A stretch of DNA of 16,170 nt from Endozoicomonadaceae bacterium (GCA_023146365.1 JAGLCE010000124.1:1-16170); one strand, 5' to 3'. Positions 5,963 through 14,937 are shown, counted from the first letter of the stretch. Numbers and translations: made by a program. Notes: generated by a model from the letters alone, not told the origin.

Positions 5963-6477
5963 ACTTTCACATTCACTGATGTTGAGCATCCAGGAACATG
6001 TTCAGTATTCGAAATAAGCTCGCAACATAATAGGCATCTTCTTTTTCACTCAGAGGTGTTAAAAAAAACAACGAAAGATGATTGTAAATAAAACATGTAT
6101 ATTACGTGTGATTATTATTTTATCTAGAAATAATTATTTTGCGAAGGTCTAGCTTATATATCATAAAATTTATGCTTAATAATATGGATCCAATCGGTTA
6201 CAAATCATCAAACCTTGCAATCACTTTTGTCCGGTTTTTATGGCGCAATTTTTCATAGCCTGTCATCTGCCAACTGTTCGATAACAACGATTATTACAAC
6301 TCATTGTTTTTAATCATTCATCGGAATCAATGCCCAGCCGATCATTGAGTATACTAACATGCATGTGAAAAACAGAGATTTTGCAGACCTTAGCGCCTAG
6401 TCATCAGGAAAAAGACGCCATTGTATAGGTTTTCAGGCTGTTTGACTGCTCAAATAACGTTCATGTTTTTGCCCTTA
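5963..6477. other. 515-base intergenic region between convergent ubiC and queH
   Basis: AT-rich sequence with no open frame that resembles a protein, no RNA gene and no strong terminator. A weak bulged stem (ACTGATGTT against AACATGTTCAGT, about 5976-6007) lies just after ubiC but lacks a T run. A short hairpin (TCAATG/CATTGA) lies near 6326-6350. Confidence 0.5.
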
Positions 6478-7182
6478 TCACAGCGTCGATCGTGCAATCA
6501 GGCTCACATTCTTCTCGCCATAAAACTGACTGAGACGCTTAATTTTTGGTCGGTCGCAAGCTTGGCGGTGGCGGTTTGAATCTCGCAAACTGTAAACACA
6601 GCCGCAGTATTCCTGTTGATAAAAGTGTTCTTGCTTAGCTAGCTCTACCATTCGCTGGGAGCCACCCTGTTTACGCCAGTTTAACGTCCAATAGGAGACA
6701 TCTTGATAGGGCGCTGCCGCATGCTCTCCGGAGGCACAGATCTGCGCCATATTCTTCCACCGAGATATTCCCAAGGTACTTGAAATCAGTGGAAACTGAT
6801 GCTCATGAGCAAAGAGAGCTGTCCGCTCAAACCGTATATCAAAGCAGACGGTACATCGTGCCCCCCGCTCTGGCTCATTTTCCAACCCCTTGACACGTTC
6901 AAACCAGTGGTCAGTATCATAATCTGCATCAATAAACGGTATTCCAAGCTTGTCGCAATAACGCTTATTCTCACTTTTACGCATCTCGTACTCTTCGGCA
7001 GGATGAATATTGGGATTGTAAAAAAAGATCGTCTGCTGAATCCCCGACGCTTTGATCGCCAGCATAATTTCACCAGCGCAAGGGGCACAACAGGAGTGCA
7101 GTAAAATAGCCTCTGCTCCTTCAGGTGCATGTAATGAAGGTCGTTCATAGTCGGATAGTGAGTAAGAGCTAGGCGTAGTCAT
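6478..7182 (-). CDS. queH: Epoxyqueuosine reductase QueH
   Basis: QueH (formerly DUF208) reduces epoxyqueuosine to queuosine in the wobble position of tRNAs with GUN anticodons. It is an alternative to the cobalamin-dependent QueG. The 234-residue protein shows the family's cysteines: LLHSCCAPC (Cys31, 32, 35) at the end of the first strand, GARCTVCF (Cys110, 113) and YCGCVYSLRD (Cys193, 195). FYNPNIHPAEEY, ISSTLGISRWKN and YWTLNWRKQGG between them are also typical. These cysteines hold an iron-sulfur cluster and a metal centre in the characterised member. About 20 residues precede the conserved core, and no clear ribosome binding site is seen for the chosen ATG. It is a single gene divergent from pilB, with 218 bases of shared upstream DNA. 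Confidence 0.93.
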   Translation of the reverse strand: MTTPSSYSLSDYERPSLHAPEGAEAILLHSCCAPCAGEIMLAIKASGIQQTIFFYNPNIHPAEEYEMRKSENKRYCDKLGIPFIDADYDTDHWFERVKGLENEPERGARCTVCFDIRFERTALFAHEHQFPLISSTLGISRWKNMAQICASGEHAAAPYQDVSYWTLNWRKQGGSQRMVELAKQEHFYQQEYCGCVYSLRDSNRHRQACDRPKIKRLSQFYGEKNVSLIARSTL

Positions 7183-7400
7183 GATTTGAATACTAATAAA
7201 CTGTAAATAACACTCACGTTATGCAAGCTGTCACTGTAAATGACGGATGTTATATGATTTTAATGAAGTAAGCTATCATCGAGTTAACACAGCCCTATTT
7301 TCAGATAGATCAACAAAAAAACAAGTAGCCAATCATCATCTTAGCTTTATAATTAGGTGGGATAGGCAGTACGGTCATAAACAAGAAAGAGCTTCTGCGA

Positions 7401-9101
7401 ATGGCAAACACTAAACTGACAGGGCTTGCCCGTCAACTGATTCACGAGAAGATTCTGGACGAAGCAACAGTCATCAATGCATGTCAGTGCGCATGCGATG
7501 ATAAGATATCGCTAACCACCTATCTCACTCAAAAACGTCTGGTCGATGACCACACACTTGCACGGATCAATGCTGAGATGTTCGGCATGCCCCTATTCAA
7601 TATCGATGCCCTAGATTTTAGTCAAACACCAAAAGATATCATCCCTGAAAGTATGCTGCGCAAGCACAATGCATTTCCATTGTTTAAGCGTGGTAAAACA
7701 CTGTTCATCGCCGTATCTGACCCGACCAATGAGGAAGCCGTAGAAGCATTTCGCTTCAATACAGGTCTAAATACCGAAGCCATTCTGGTTCCAGTAACCA
7801 CGTTAGCACTCGGCATGGAAAAACTTCTTGACAGTTCAGAAGATGCACTGAGTGATCTAAATGACGACATGGACAGCTTTGATATTGAAGAGATTGTTGA
7901 AGAAAAAAAAGAAGCAATTGATTTCAAGGGGGACGATGACGCCCCGGTGGTCCGTTTTGTAAATAAGATGCTACTGTCTGCTATCAAGAAAGGCGCATCT
8001 GACATTCACTTCGAACCTTATGAAAAATCCTACCGAGTACGCTTCCGGATTGACGGTATACTGCAGGCCTTTGCCAAACCACCCGTAACGCTGTCGCTTA
8101 AAATATCCTCGCGTCTGAAAATCATGTCCTCCATGGATATCTCTGAGCGACGAAAACCTCAGGATGGCCGGATAAAACTGAAACTCTCGAAGATTAAAGC
8201 GATTGATTTCCGGGTTAACACTCTGCCCACCCTTTGGGGTGAAAAAGTCGTACTTCGGATTTTGGATGCCTCCGTCGCTACCATAGGGATTGATTCCCTC
8301 GGTTATGAACCAGATCAGAAGGAGATATTCCTGAAAGCCCTACATAGACCTCAGGGTATGATATTGGTAACAGGCCCCACCGGATCGGGTAAAACCGTAT
8401 CGCTCTATTCCGGCCTTAACATTCTCAATAGCGTTGAACGAAATATATCCACGGCGGAAGACCCAGTAGAAATCAATCTTGAAGGGATTAACCAAGTTAA
8501 CATCAACGCAAAACATGGCCTGGACTTCTCCGAAGCTCTTCGTAACTTTCTCCGTCAGGATCCAGATGTCATTATGGTCGGTGAGGTTCGAGATCTTGAA
8601 ACTGCCAATATCGCCATCAAGGCCGCCCAGACCGGCCATATGGTTCTCTCAACCCTGCACACTAATAGTGCAGCAGAAACCCTCACCCGTCTGCATAACA
8701 TGGGAATACCGTTATTCCACATCGCCACTTCAGTTACCCTGATTATCGCCCAACGTTTAGCGCGGCGGCTCTGTTCATGCAAGCAAAAACTAGACATTCC
8801 TCTTGCCACACTATTGGAAGAAGGTTTCACTAGCACACAACTGAAAGATATAGATATTTATACGCACAACGAGGAAGGTTGCGATAAATGCAACCATGGT
8901 TACAAAGGTCGAGTGGGTATTTATGAGGTGGTTTCCATCACCCCCACCATTCAATCCATGATTATGTCTGATGGTAACTCGATGCAAATTGCCGCACAGG
9001 CAGACAAAGAAGGCTTTAACAATCTGCGAAAATCAGGTCTGCTCAAAGTGCTTCAAGGCATCACGACGTTGGAAGAGATCAACCGAGTAACACAACTCTA
9101 A
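7401..9101 (+). CDS. pilB: Type IV pilus assembly ATPase PilB
   Basis: Hexameric motor ATPase that drives pilin polymerisation at the inner-membrane base of type IV pili. The length of 566 residues is exactly typical. Residues 1-150 form the N-terminal T2SSE/MshEN-type domain, followed by an acidic linker (about 145-180). The ATPase core has KGASDIHFEPYE (197-208), Walker A GPTGSGKT (325-332), an Asp box EDPVE (353-357), Walker B DPDVIMVGEVRD (387-398) and the His box GHMVLSTLHTN (412-422). Four zinc-binding cysteines are present (C458, C460, C494, C497), which separates PilB from the retraction ATPase PilT. GspE is an alternative, but no gsp genes are near. pilC and pilD, which normally follow, are absent, so the gene stands alone. 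Confidence 0.93.
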   Translation: MANTKLTGLARQLIHEKILDEATVINACQCACDDKISLTTYLTQKRLVDDHTLARINAEMFGMPLFNIDALDFSQTPKDIIPESMLRKHNAFPLFKRGKTLFIAVSDPTNEEAVEAFRFNTGLNTEAILVPVTTLALGMEKLLDSSEDALSDLNDDMDSFDIEEIVEEKKEAIDFKGDDDAPVVRFVNKMLLSAIKKGASDIHFEPYEKSYRVRFRIDGILQAFAKPPVTLSLKISSRLKIMSSMDISERRKPQDGRIKLKLSKIKAIDFRVNTLPTLWGEKVVLRILDASVATIGIDSLGYEPDQKEIFLKALHRPQGMILVTGPTGSGKTVSLYSGLNILNSVERNISTAEDPVEINLEGINQVNINAKHGLDFSEALRNFLRQDPDVIMVGEVRDLETANIAIKAAQTGHMVLSTLHTNSAAETLTRLHNMGIPLFHIATSVTLIIAQRLARRLCSCKQKLDIPLATLLEEGFTSTQLKDIDIYTHNEEGCDKCNHGYKGRVGIYEVVSITPTIQSMIMSDGNSMQIAAQADKEGFNNLRKSGLLKVLQGITTLEEINRVTQL

Positions 9102-9119
9102 CCTTATCGACGCAAAAAG

Positions 9120-9169
9120 AGAGCGTACAGTCTGTTTAAACAAGTCTGTACTTCTCTACAATACGCTCT
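9120..9169 (+). terminator. Weak terminator-like stem-loop between pilB and cca
   Basis: AGAGCGTA (9120-9127) pairs with TACGCTCT (9162-9169), followed by TT. The 34-base loop holds a smaller palindrome, GTTTAAAC. It lies in the 95-base gap between pilB and cca and may attenuate read-through. The T run is short, so the call is tentative. Confidence 0.35.
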
Positions 9170-9196
9170 TTCGATTGATGCAAGCCTGAACTATTC

Positions 9197-10339
9197 ATGA
9201 AAATCTATCTTGTTGGCGGTGCTGTGCGCGACAGACTACTGGGTCTTCCCGTTAAAGATCGGGACTGGGTCGTCGTCGGAAGTACGCCAGCCGTCATGAA
9301 AGCGCAAAAATTTCGCCCCGTTGGCAAGGATTTCCCCGTTTTTATCCACCCAGATACCGGTGAAGAATACGCCCTGGCTCGAACAGAACGGAAATCTGGT
9401 CACGGGTATGCCGGCTTTACCTTCCATACGTCGCCAGATGTCACTCTCGAAGAAGATCTGCTTCGCCGCGACCTGACCATTAACGCCATGGCAGAAACGG
9501 ACAACGGCGAACTGATCGACCCCTACCATGGCCACAGTGACCTTCAGAATCGCATACTTCGCCATGTCTCCCTCGCCTTTCGTGAAGACCCTCTGAGAAT
9601 TTTGAGAACTGCCCGATTTGCTGCACGATATGCCCAATTCGGATTTCAGATTGCGGATGAAACCATGACATTAATGAAAACGATGGTCAGTTCAGGAGAA
9701 GCTAACTACCTGGTAGCTGAGCGAGTGTGGCAAGAAACTGTGCGGGCACTGGCAGAGCCCTCTTCAGTTATCTTTTTTGATGTCTTGAACAACTGTGGCG
9801 CATTGGCGACTTTAATGCCACTGCTATTACAAGGCTTCAAGAATAAATTAGCCACTCCTCGCACCGCGCTTGCGCGTGCCGTCGAACGTCAGGCTGACAC
9901 CGTGACACGGTTTGTCTGTGCAGCTCTGCCCTGGACAGAGACGTTACCAGCAGCCGATGCGGTCGATCAGATCAAGACATTCTGCACTGACCTAAAAATA
10001 CCGACCCATTACCGAGACATGGCCATACTGGTCAGCAAGCATCTTTCCTCATGGCTAACCATGGAGCACGCAGACCCTGAAACGCTACTGTCGTTATTAG
10101 AAAAAACAGACCCATTTCGACGAAAAGAGCGCTTCCGACAATTTGTGTGTATCTGTGATTTACTAGCACAAACGGTTCACGCTAACCACCAACAAACCTA
10201 TTGGGTGGAAACTGCGGCACAAGCTTGTCAGACAATCAACATACAGGCTTTGATACAACAAGGCTATCAAGGAGAGTCACTGGCAGCCGCTATCCACCAC
10301 CAACGCCTACTAGCCATCACCGCTGCGCTAAAGCTTTAA
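9197..10339 (+). CDS. cca: tRNA nucleotidyltransferase (CCA-adding), form without HD domain
   Basis: Adds or repairs the 3' CCA end of tRNAs using CTP and ATP. The class II nucleotidyltransferase head is clear: YLVGGAVRD (4-12), catalytic carboxylates in DRD (21-23), GEEYALARTE, EEDLLRRDLTINAMA (85-99) with the RRD that reads the nucleotide base, then EDPLRILRTARFAARY (130-145) and ERVWQE. At 380 residues it is shorter than the E. coli enzyme (412). The HHGHEMRSA/HDLGK motifs of the C-terminal HD phosphohydrolase are not present, although a region like the following helix (YRDMAILVSKH) remains. It therefore probably lacks the 2',3'-cyclic phosphodiesterase activity. The stop overlaps the stop of convergent folK by four bases. 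No strong ribosome binding site is seen. Confidence 0.94.
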   Translation: MKIYLVGGAVRDRLLGLPVKDRDWVVVGSTPAVMKAQKFRPVGKDFPVFIHPDTGEEYALARTERKSGHGYAGFTFHTSPDVTLEEDLLRRDLTINAMAETDNGELIDPYHGHSDLQNRILRHVSLAFREDPLRILRTARFAARYAQFGFQIADETMTLMKTMVSSGEANYLVAERVWQETVRALAEPSSVIFFDVLNNCGALATLMPLLLQGFKNKLATPRTALARAVERQADTVTRFVCAALPWTETLPAADAVDQIKTFCTDLKIPTHYRDMAILVSKHLSSWLTMEHADPETLLSLLEKTDPFRRKERFRQFVCICDLLAQTVHANHQQTYWVETAAQACQTINIQALIQQGYQGESLAAAIHHQRLLAITAALKL

Positions 10340-10866
10340 AGTATCATCGCCAACGACTCCATCACCCGTGGTCTCCATCCGAAGTGACGTCCATCCTGCA
10401 GCTGCAAACTAATGCAACACTCACGCGGTGACAAAAAAAAATAGTCGCCCACTTCTGAGTCATAGCGCTCCATCAGCGTCAAAACCTCCTCTGCCAAAGG
10501 CAAGAAAAAAGGCTCATCAACAAACTCCGATGCGCAAACAGCCCTGTCGTCATGATGCCAGAAAGCCAGAATATCCATATCAGCACGACAGGCCCTGCGA
10601 TGCTCCATCGGGTTTCCGTGATCACGCCCTAACATTTTTTCCTGCTGTTTCGTCCAGGCTTTCAATGTGTGGCCACTCATATCGGATTGAATACCCACCA
10701 CAACATTCAAGAAGTCATCGGCATTCTCTACGCCAACCGCCCGAGTTCTACTAACAGAACTAATCCAAAGATGACCGAAACAGGCAGAAAGCGCAGATAC
10801 CATTGCGACAATATGATCTTCAGGCTCAACATTACTGCCCAATCCCAGTAAGGCGTATTGTGTCAC
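10336..10866 (-). CDS. folK: 2-amino-4-hydroxy-6-hydroxymethyldihydropteridine diphosphokinase (HPPK)
   Basis: Transfers pyrophosphate from ATP to 6-hydroxymethyl-dihydropterin in folate synthesis, the step after FolB. 176 residues. Visible landmarks: LLGLGSNVEPEDHI (6-19), SSVSRTRAVG (36-45) in place of the usual Y-x-T-x-P loop, DDFLNVVV (50-57), and GRDHGNP ... CRADMDILAF, whose two aspartates (DMD) match the magnesium ligands. The signature is not the E. coli GPRxLDLDI form: one residue is missing between Arg and Asp, and there is a Cys before that Arg. The start is GTG (10866), overlapping the folB stop as GTGA, so the two are translationally coupled. The gene is last in tsaD-folB-folK and converges on cca. 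Confident as HPPK, with divergent substrate-loop details. Confidence 0.9.
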   Translation of the reverse strand: MTQYALLGLGSNVEPEDHIVAMVSALSACFGHLWISSVSRTRAVGVENADDFLNVVVGIQSDMSGHTLKAWTKQQEKMLGRDHGNPMEHRRACRADMDILAFWHHDDRAVCASEFVDEPFFLPLAEEVLTLMERYDSEVGDYFFLSPRECCISLQLQDGRHFGWRPRVMESLAMIL

Positions 10867-11252
10867 GCTGACTCCTTTTCAGATCTCCAGCAAATACCCA
10901 TCTGCTCTCGAGTTCTATAGCACTCGACAGAAGGAATTCCGTTCCGTAATGCATGCGGTTTACGAATCTCCAATCTGACAGACTGCACAGCAAATTCGGT
11001 AAAGATAAGCGTTAAAATCCTCCCACACAGCGCTTCCAACAAATGAAAACGACTCTGCTGGCAGCATTGCTTCACTCGACGACTCAAAGCAGCATAGTCC
11101 AAGACGTCCGACAGATCATCAGAGACAAAAGCATCTGAAAAATTCGTACCCAACTCCAAATCAATGTGTAACGGCTGGGGCTCTTCATGTTCCCAATGAT
11201 AGAAACCGATGATGGTTTCTACATATAAATTGTCGATCCGAACCATATCCAC
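10863..11252 (-). CDS. folB: Dihydroneopterin aldolase
   Basis: Cleaves 7,8-dihydroneopterin to 6-hydroxymethyl-dihydropterin and glycolaldehyde in folate synthesis. The 129 residues show the family's fixed points: NLYVETIIGFYHWE with Glu21, DLSDVLDYAAL with Tyr53, FHLLEALCGRI with Glu73, and LEIRKPHAL with the catalytic Lys98. The start is a GTG at 11252, ten bases after GGGAG that lies inside the end of tsaD. An ATG two codons downstream (11246) is possible but further from that site. Only three bases separate the tsaD stop from this start, and the stop overlaps the folK start, so the three genes form one operon. Confidence 0.93.
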   Translation of the reverse strand: MDMVRIDNLYVETIIGFYHWEHEEPQPLHIDLELGTNFSDAFVSDDLSDVLDYAALSRRVKQCCQQSRFHLLEALCGRILTLIFTEFAVQSVRLEIRKPHALRNGIPSVECYRTREQMGICWRSEKESA

Positions 11253-11255
11253 GAT

Positions 11256-12299
11256 TTATAAACTCCCGTCCATCACAACAGGGGTGAGGGTTTCGAGTGG
11301 CCACCTAGGCATAGGGCGAATATCTAAAGCATCACATTCACCAGCTAACAGCCGCTGACAGCCGGCATACGCAATCATGGCGCCATTATCGGTACAAAAC
11401 GCCGGCCGCGCATAGTATAACGTCGCATCTTCACTCATCGCCATTGCACCCAGCGCTTCCCGTAAATGCTGGTTGGCGCTGACACCGCCAGCGATGACCA
11501 GACGCTTCATATTTGTCTCCCGTAACGCACGACGGCATTTGATCCTTAGGGTATCCACAACGGCGTCTTCAAATGCTCTGGCGATATCAGCCCGTGTCTG
11601 TTCATCGACCTGTCCATCCACAGACTGCCTCTGCACGGTGTTCAACGTAAAGGTTTTAAGACCACTGAAACTAAAATCCAGCCCAGGACGGTCGGTCATG
11701 GGACGTGGAAAACGAAATCGTCCTGATACTCCCCGCTCTGCTAGCGCTGCAACCTGTGGACCTCCGGGATAACCGAGTCCCAGCATCATGGCAGTTTTAT
11801 CGAAAGCCTCGCCAGCGGCATCATCTAGAGATTCACCGAGCAGATCGTATTGCCCAACGCCTTTCACTGATACCAGCTGAGTATGGCCACCGGAAACCAG
11901 TAAGGCGACAAACGGAAATTCGGGAGGAGTCTCTTCCAGCATCGGTGCCAGCAGATGGCCTTCCATATGGTGCACACCAATGACTGGCACATCCCAAGTA
12001 AAGGCGATGGATTTGGCAATCGCAGAACCCACCATCAATGCACCGATCAGACCAGGCCCTCGGGTATAGGCTATGGCATCAATATCTTTTTGAGTTACGT
12101 CTGCCTGCACCATGACATCACGAATCAGCGGCAAAACTCGGCGAATATGATCACGAGAGGCCAGCTCTGGTACCACACCACCATATTCAGTATGCATATC
12201 TACCTGGCTATACAGGGCATCCTCTAGCAGACCGGTTTCACTGTCGTAAATGGCAATGCCGGTTTCGTCACAAGAGGATTCAATTCCGAGAACTTTCAT
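11256..12299 (-). CDS. tsaD: tRNA threonylcarbamoyladenosine synthase subunit TsaD
   Basis: With TsaB and TsaE, transfers the threonylcarbamoyl group to A37 of ANN-decoding tRNAs (t6A). I place the start at the ATG at 12299, eleven bases after AGGA. A longer frame starting with TTG at 12320 would add seven residues before the conserved MKVLGIESSCDET. The resulting 347 residues fit the family (E. coli 337). Metal-binding His111 and His115 are in HMEGHLLAP, followed by VSGGHTQLV, GEAFDKTA, DFSFSGLKT, IAGGVSANQHLR and CTDNGAMIAYAG, which carries the metal-binding Asp. It heads the tsaD-folB-folK operon. The usual gammaproteobacterial divergent neighbour rpsU is not here; instead the upstream DNA holds transposase debris. 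Confidence 0.96.
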   Translation of the reverse strand: MKVLGIESSCDETGIAIYDSETGLLEDALYSQVDMHTEYGGVVPELASRDHIRRVLPLIRDVMVQADVTQKDIDAIAYTRGPGLIGALMVGSAIAKSIAFTWDVPVIGVHHMEGHLLAPMLEETPPEFPFVALLVSGGHTQLVSVKGVGQYDLLGESLDDAAGEAFDKTAMMLGLGYPGGPQVAALAERGVSGRFRFPRPMTDRPGLDFSFSGLKTFTLNTVQRQSVDGQVDEQTRADIARAFEDAVVDTLRIKCRRALRETNMKRLVIAGGVSANQHLREALGAMAMSEDATLYYARPAFCTDNGAMIAYAGCQRLLAGECDALDIRPMPRWPLETLTPVVMDGSL

Positions 12300-12316
12300 T
12301 TGCACAATATTCCTAA

Positions 12317-12469
12317 TCAAGATAAGTTCAGAATAATAGATGAAGTCCCTTCGAGAGCAAGCGACATTATTCGTAAAGAGATGACAGTTTTATCAGCATA
12401 ATCGACACTTGTAACGTGAAGCCATTGCTCTTCAAGTGGCTCATTGATTTCATCGAACCACTCTCTCCA
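12317..12469 (-). pseudogene. Unrecognised coding-like fragment upstream of tsaD
   Basis: A minus-strand frame of 50 codons between stops has no ATG at its 5' end. It reads WREWFDEINEPLEEQWLHV, then SVDYADKTVISLRIMSLALE. The composition looks protein-like but I do not recognise it. It sits between the IS5 relic and tsaD, overlapping the presumed tsaD promoter region, so if genuine it is a leftover of a larger gene broken by rearrangement. Confidence 0.25.
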
Positions 12470-12499
12470 TCAATAATATTTTCCAAGATTATTCATCAT

Positions 12500-12796
12500 T
12501 CATTGGTTGTTTTTACGAATTGAATGCATGTCAGGATCACATTTATTCTTTTTATTTTTAATCGAAGTCGGATATTGAATCATTGAGGCATTAACCATAC
12601 TGCCTTGTAATATTTTAATTCATTGTTCGGTCAAACAATTATTTATATTGTCAAAAATAACGATGCTTAAATTATCTCTTTTGATTAATCTGTGAAATGT
12701 TAAAACCGTTGTTTTATCAGCTAGTTCATCATACAAAGCTTCTGCTGCAGGGTCTGATAAACCATAACACTGTTGGAGAAAATAATTAAAGATTCC
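12500..12796 (-). pseudogene. IS5-family transposase relic
   Basis: One minus frame reads FLQQCYGLSDPAAEALYDE, then TTVLTFHRLIKRDNLSIVIF, an in-frame TGA, GSMVNASMIQYPTSIKN and CDPDMHSIRKNNQ before a second TGA. This is the order seen in IS5-family transposases (WYGLSDPAMEEALYD ... DETTILNFRHLLE ... VDATLIEAPSSTKN ... DPEMHQTRKGNQW). About 20 residues are missing between the first two blocks, an internal stop is present and the part after the GNQ motif is lost, so it is inactive. The Asp of the D-x-x-L/M-I block is replaced by Asn (VNAS). It is much more AT-rich than flanking recG and tsaD. Terminal inverted repeats were not found. Confidence 0.75.
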
Positions 12797-12858
12797 TTAA
12801 TTAAACAGAATTGGACAGAATGTTTCATGAATAAGTTCCGAAGGGTTAAATAACAGGA

Positions 12859-14937
12859 TTAGGCTTCCGCGTAGTGATCCCCTTGTGGCAGCCATCGTCG
12901 GATGATTGGCTCTATGCTATCCGGCTCCTCGGACATTAGCTGGCTGGCCGCATCCTTGACAGTGCTGAGCAGCGCTTCGTCTCGCCCAAGATCTGCGATA
13001 CGGAAATCAATCATCCCTGTCTGACGAGTCCCCAATACTTCGCCGGGGCCGCGCAACTCCAGATCTTTCTCGGCAATAATAAAACCATCCGTGGAGTCTC
13101 GCATCACCTGAAGGCGCTCTCTCCCCTTCAGAGAGAGCGGGCCGTGATACATCAGCACACAATGACTGGCCACTGTGCCACGGCCTACCCGACCACGAAG
13201 CTGGTGCAATTGGGCAAGCCCAAGACGTTCTGGATTTTCAATGATCATCAAGCTGGCATTAGGAACATCAACGCCAACTTCAATGACGGTGGTCGCAACT
13301 AACAGGTGCAGGTGTCCTTCCTTAAACGCTTGTATCACTGCTACTTTATCGACGGATTTCATTCGACCATGTATCAGACCGATTGAAATTTCTGGCAACC
13401 ATTCCTGTAACTGCTCTGCGGTAACTTCTGCCGCTTGACATTGAAGTACTTCCGATTTTTCAATCAACGTACACACCCAGTAAGCTTGGCGACCTTCCAA
13501 ACAGGCATTGCGGACTCTTTCAATAATCTGGTCGCGACGATCATCACTAATCACTATGGTGTTGACCGGCGTTCTCCCAAGAGGAAGTTCATCAATAACA
13601 GAGCAATCAAGGTCGGAATATACGCTCATGGCTAGCGTTCTTGGGATCGGCGTTGCCGTCATGATCAACTGGTGCGGCGTGGCACCCTGGCCTTTTTCTT
13701 TTAGTGCAAGACGTTGATGAACACCAAACCGGTGTTGTTCATCAATAATGACCAGTCCCAACCGATTAAATATCACATCGTCCTGAAACAGAGCATGCGT
13801 ACCGATAATGACAGCGGCTTCTCCACTGCTAATCAACTCCAATTGCTGTTCCCGTTTTTTACCTTTGGTTTTTCCGGTCAGCCAGGCCACCGTAATACCC
13901 AGAGGCTTGAACCATTGAGTGAAATTGTTGTAATGCTGTTCTGCCAAAATTTCAGTTGGCGCCATGAGTGCCGCCTGAAAATCATTCTCGACAGCCTGCA
14001 GGGCAGCTAGTGCAGCAACGACGGTTTTACCAGAGCCAACATCACCTTGTAGCAAGCGAAGCATGGGAACAGATTGTGACAAGTCATCACTGATCTCTCG
14101 GGCAACCCGCTGTTGTGCGTCGGTTAGCGTGAAGGGCAGTAGCTCAAGGAACTGTGTCATCAGCTTTTGTCTGGCGGGCATAGGATGCCCATGCTGTCGC
14201 CGAATCCGCAGACGTATTTTCTGTAAACTGAGATGGTGAGCGAGTAACTCCTCAAATGCCAGACGCTGTTGAGCTGGATGCCGCCCTTCGAGCATGACCC
14301 GAACATTCGCATCGGTCGGTGGATTATGAAGATAGCGTATGGCTTCCGTCAGTGACCATTGGTGATCGGCGCTGAGCAGGGAGGCAGGTAGCCACTCTTG
14401 CAATGCATCAGGATGATTCATAAAACCCAGTGCTTGACTGCAAAGCGTGCGAAGTCGCTGCTGGGTCAATCCCTCCGTACTAGGATAAATCGGTGTCAGA
14501 GTGTTTTCGTCAGATGGTGCATGTTTCTCACTGATGGTCTGCCATTCAGGATGATACATCTCCAGGCCACTGGCACCTTGACGAGGCTCCCCAAAGCAGC
14601 GAACCTGAACACCGACTTTCATGGTGTTACGCTGTTCGCTGCTGAAACGGTAAAACCTCAAACTGATAATTCCTGCGCCGTCCTGCACTCGGCAGAGCAG
14701 ACTGCGTCGACGACCATCCGCTATCTCGGCTGAGGAAATCGTGCCCTGAATCATCGATTCCACTCCAAGCCGTATATCGCCAATCCGGATGATTTTCGTA
14801 CGATCCTGATAGCGGAGCGGCAGATGAAACAACAGATCCTGCAGATTCTGAATACCAATACGCGTCAGTTTGCTTGCCAACGCAGCGCCTACCCCTTTCA
14901 ATCTCGTGACTGGAATTTCATGCAGTCTATCCCCCAT
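12859..14937 (-). CDS. recG: ATP-dependent DNA helicase RecG
   Basis: Branch-migrating helicase that reverses stalled replication forks and processes Holliday junctions and R-loops. 692 residues, the normal length (E. coli 693). The N-terminal wedge (OB-fold) region begins with PVTRLKGVGAALASKL and FHLPLRYQDRT. The helicase core has TDAQQRVAREI, Walker A GDVGSGKT (298-305), APTEILAEQH, motif II DEQH (399-402) and motif III TATPIPRT (427-434). Further on are ATTVIEVGVDVPNA, QLHQLRGRVGRG (motif VI) and the C-terminal TRG region with ERLQVMRDSTDGF and DLELRGPGEVLGTRQ. The ATG at 14937 begins the conserved N-terminus; only a weak AGGG lies about 12 bases before it. It is not linked to spoT or other common partners here and is separated from tsaD by 560 bases of debris. 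Confidence 0.97.
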   Translation of the reverse strand: MGDRLHEIPVTRLKGVGAALASKLTRIGIQNLQDLLFHLPLRYQDRTKIIRIGDIRLGVESMIQGTISSAEIADGRRRSLLCRVQDGAGIISLRFYRFSSEQRNTMKVGVQVRCFGEPRQGASGLEMYHPEWQTISEKHAPSDENTLTPIYPSTEGLTQQRLRTLCSQALGFMNHPDALQEWLPASLLSADHQWSLTEAIRYLHNPPTDANVRVMLEGRHPAQQRLAFEELLAHHLSLQKIRLRIRRQHGHPMPARQKLMTQFLELLPFTLTDAQQRVAREISDDLSQSVPMLRLLQGDVGSGKTVVAALAALQAVENDFQAALMAPTEILAEQHYNNFTQWFKPLGITVAWLTGKTKGKKREQQLELISSGEAAVIIGTHALFQDDVIFNRLGLVIIDEQHRFGVHQRLALKEKGQGATPHQLIMTATPIPRTLAMSVYSDLDCSVIDELPLGRTPVNTIVISDDRRDQIIERVRNACLEGRQAYWVCTLIEKSEVLQCQAAEVTAEQLQEWLPEISIGLIHGRMKSVDKVAVIQAFKEGHLHLLVATTVIEVGVDVPNASLMIIENPERLGLAQLHQLRGRVGRGTVASHCVLMYHGPLSLKGRERLQVMRDSTDGFIIAEKDLELRGPGEVLGTRQTGMIDFRIADLGRDEALLSTVKDAASQLMSEEPDSIEPIIRRWLPQGDHYAEA

